A DNA stretch of 64,000 nt. It comes from Mixophyes australis (taxonomy: Eukaryota; Chordata; Amphibia; Anura; Limnodynastidae). The translations under genes and the position numbers were made by a program. This document shows, in pieces, positions 61,541 through 64,000 of the stretch. The notes under the pieces are model-generated. The model made no database searches. It saw only the letters and a program-made list of their open reading frames with translations, and was not told the DNA's origin. Location: NCBI GenBank assembly GCA_036250195.1, contig JAVHZZ010000007.1:158796399-158860398 (forward strand). The letters run 5' to 3'. The stretch's first letter is position 1. Each line of letters starts with the position of its first letter.

Positions 61541-63270
61541 CCCTGCCAGGGCTTGCTGGTACTAGTAGTGCTACATGGCACACTGTCCCCCTGGCAGGGC
61601 TTGCTGGTACTAATAGTGCTACATGACACAGTGTCCCCCTGGCAGGGCTTGCTGGTACTAGTAGTTCCACATGGCACCAGTGTCCCCCTGCCAGGGCTTG
61701 CTGGTACTAGTAGTGCTACATGGCACACTGTCCCCCTGGCAGGGCTTGCTGGTACTAGTAGTTCCACATGGCACCAGTGTCCCCCTGCCAGGGCTTGCTG
61801 GTACTAGTAGTTCTACATGGAACCAGTGTCCCCCTGCTAGTGCTTGCTGGTACTAGTAGTTCCACATGGCACAGTGTCCCCCTGGCAGGGCTAGCTGGTA
61901 CTAGTAGTTCCACATGGCACAGTGTCCCCCTTCCAGGGCTTGCTGGCACTAATTGTTCTACATGGCACCAGTGTCCCCCTGCCAGGGCTTGCTGGTACTA
62001 GTAGTTCCACATGGCACCAGTGTCCCCCTGGCAGGGCTTGCTGGTACTAGTAGTTCCACATGGCACAGTGTCCCCCTGCCAGGGCTTGCTGGTACTAGTA
62101 GTTCCACATGGCACCAGTGTCCCCCTGCTAGGGCTTGCTGGTACTATTAGTTCCACATGGCACAGTGTCCCCCTGGCAGGGCTAGCTGGTACTAGTAGTT
62201 CCACATGGCACAGTGTCACCCTTCCAGGGCTTGCTGGTACTAGTAGTTCCACATGGCACAGTGTACCCCTGCCAGGGCTTGCTGGTACTAATTGTTCTAC
62301 ATGGCACCAGTGTCCCCCTGCCAGGGCTTGCTGGTACTAGTAGTTCCACATGGCACCAGTGTCCCCCTGGCAGGGCTTGCTGGTACTAGTAGTTCCACAT
62401 GGAACAGTGTCCCCCTGCCAGGGCTTGCTGGTACTAGTAGTTCCGCATGGCACCAGTGTCTCCCTGCCAGAACTTGCTGGTACTAGTAGTTCCACATGGC
62501 ACCAGTGTCCCCCTGGCAGGGCTTGCTGGTACTAGTAGTTCCACATGGCACCAGTGTCCCCCTAGCAGGGCTTGCTGGTACTAGTACTTCTACATGGCAC
62601 CAGTGTCCCCCTGGCAGGACTTGCTGGTACTAGTAGTTCTACATGACACCAGTGTCCCCCTGGCAGGGCTTGCTGGTACTAGTAGTTCTACATGGCACCA
62701 ATCTCCCCCTGGCACGGCTTGCTGGTACTAGTAGTTCTACATGACACCAGTGTCCCCCTGGCAGGGCTTGCTGGTACTAGTAGTTCTACATGGCACCAAT
62801 CTCCCCCTGGCAGGGCTTGCTGGTACTAGTAGTTCTACATGACACCAGTGTCCCCCTGGCAGGGCTTGCTGGTACTAGTAGTTCCACATGGCACCAGTGT
62901 CCCCCTGGCAGGACTTGCTGGTACTAGTAGTTTCACATGACACAGTGTCCCCCTGGCAGGGCTTGTTGGTACTAGTAGTTCCACATGGCACCAGTGTCCC
63001 CCTAGCAGGACTTGCTGGTACTAGTAGTTCCACATGACACAGTGTCCCCCTGGCAGGGCTTGCTGGTACTAGTAGTTCCACATGGCACAGTGTCCCCCTG
63101 CCAGGGCTTGCTGGTAGTTGTAGTTCCACATGGCACCAGTGTCTCCCTGGCAGGGCTTGCTGGTAGTTGTAGTTCCACATGGCACCAGTGTCTCCCTGGC
63201 AGGGCTTGCTGGTAGTTGTAGTTCCACATGGCACCAGTGTCTCCCTGGCAGGGCTTGCTGGTACTTGTTG
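61541..63270. repeat. 48/49-bp minisatellite, about 35 copies, abutting the heg1 5' end
   Basis: Units of GGCAGGGCTTGCTGGTACTA, GTAGTTCCACATGGCACCAG, TGTCCCCCT. Variants differ by GGCAGG/GCCAGG and CACCAG/CACAG. In heg1 sense each unit carries an ATG (GTGCCATGTGG). The array starts about 127 bp upstream of the heg1 ATG. Confidence 0.96.
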
Positions 63271-64000
63271 TTGGCCCCATATGAAAATACCTGTCCGCCC
63301 AGGGAATCTGTATCCTGCCCTATAATTAAGTTCCACGTCCCAGAGTTCAGTATCGTAGGACACGTCCTGCACATGACAACAGGCTGGGAATGTAATGGGA
63401 ACAGTACCTGCTTTTTAGAAGGCTTTTGTGACTTGCACAATGACACATTTGTATCTGCACCGACTTGGTTATATCGTGAATAAAGGAAAATGTTCTGTAT
63501 TTTTTCTCTGTCAGTAATTATCTAAAAGGTCGTTTTAAACAAGCTGACGATACATTATCTGATCATACACAAGGATGTAGATCTGAGGTTTCCTAATCCG
63601 AATCAGCGAGAGACAGCACCTCTGTAATTCATCTAGTGTCCTGATCAGTGGTAGAATTACCATCAATGCAGCAGCTGCGTTGCCCAGGGGCCCCTGGAGA
63701 TAATGGGGCCCAATGCACAGGGAACTAGGGAGCTGTGGTCCCCGGTTTCCTCCTTCCCACTTCCCTGCACCGGCGCCCACAGTCCGCTAGTTGCGCCTCT
63801 GGTCCTGATTAAAGGGATGCTAAAGCAATCACAACTGGCACACGTGCCAGGCGGGGCACATAGATTAGTAACGCGCCGAAGCTCTGGGGCTGCACTAACG
63901 CAGCTGAAGATGTGCATGGTCCCAGGGCCCAGGGTCTGCTGCAGAACTGAAGACGTCTGTGCCGACAAGAGTGGAAAATCTGAACTGGCGGCACCACTGT
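63271..64000. other. intergenic, with one dispersed repeat
   Basis: 63271-63640 shows nothing I recognise. 63650-63805 is a third copy of the GGGCCC-rich family seen at 14336-14470. Confidence 0.55.
63650..63805. mobile_element. dispersed GGGCCC-rich repeat, copy 3
   Basis: GCCCAGGGGCCCCTGGAGAT, AGGGAACTAGGGAGCTGTGG and CCGCTAGTTGCGCCTCTGG match copies 1 and 2. Confidence 0.6.

Noticed and set aside
61553..63483. Many short frames on both strands
   Set aside because: All lie in the 48/49-bp minisatellite and change frame with each 1-bp unit variant.

Overview
This is a vertebrate nuclear locus, almost certainly from an anuran amphibian. It holds two split genes with GT-AG introns, a very high load of minisatellites, palindromic MITEs, Tc1-like and hAT-like transposons, and a tRNA-derived SINE of a type I associate with frog and fish genomes. 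I assembled both genes by hand from exon phases, splice sites and domain order. I recognised them from family knowledge, not from a search.

Both genes are on the minus strand. The first (ATG 20907, stop 6460; 12 coding exons, 515 aa) is muc13, an epithelial transmembrane mucin: signal peptide, Ser/Thr repeats, EGF, SEA, two EGF units, one membrane span, short tail. The second (ATG 61413, stop 27915; 13 coding exons, 1234 aa) is heg1 (heart of glass), the endothelial mucin-like receptor of the CCM/KRIT1 pathway: signal peptide, long Ser/Thr/Pro ectodomain with 11-residue repeats, EGF, calcium-binding EGF, SEA-like domain, EGF-type stalk, membrane span, and a well-conserved tail ending in Tyr-Phe. 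All exon junctions in both models agree in phase. Order and orientation match the human MUC13-HEG1 neighbourhood on 3q21.2.

Layout: 1-6.1 kb, intergenic repeats with weak hints of another gene at the left edge; 6.1-20.98 kb, muc13, with intron 8 (12966-7996) full of minisatellites and a transposon; 21-26.6 kb, intergenic, with a hAT-like MITE nested in a LINE fragment; 26.6-61.54 kb, heg1, with about 10 kb of tandem repeats in its introns; 61.54-63.27 kb, a minisatellite against the heg1 5' end; 63.27-64 kb, intergenic.

The most unusual structure is the 51-bp minisatellite at 37893-40384. It appears to have grown from the exon 7/intron 7 boundary of heg1, so nearly every unit repeats a CAG|GTAACG donor in the sense direction. 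The unit is a multiple of three bases, so a set of in-frame alternative donors is possible. Two other arrays, in heg1 intron 1 and muc13 intron 8, carry donor-like and acceptor-like sequences in the sense direction. The two genes are not known to act in one pathway; they share a membrane-mucin architecture and a conserved neighbourhood.
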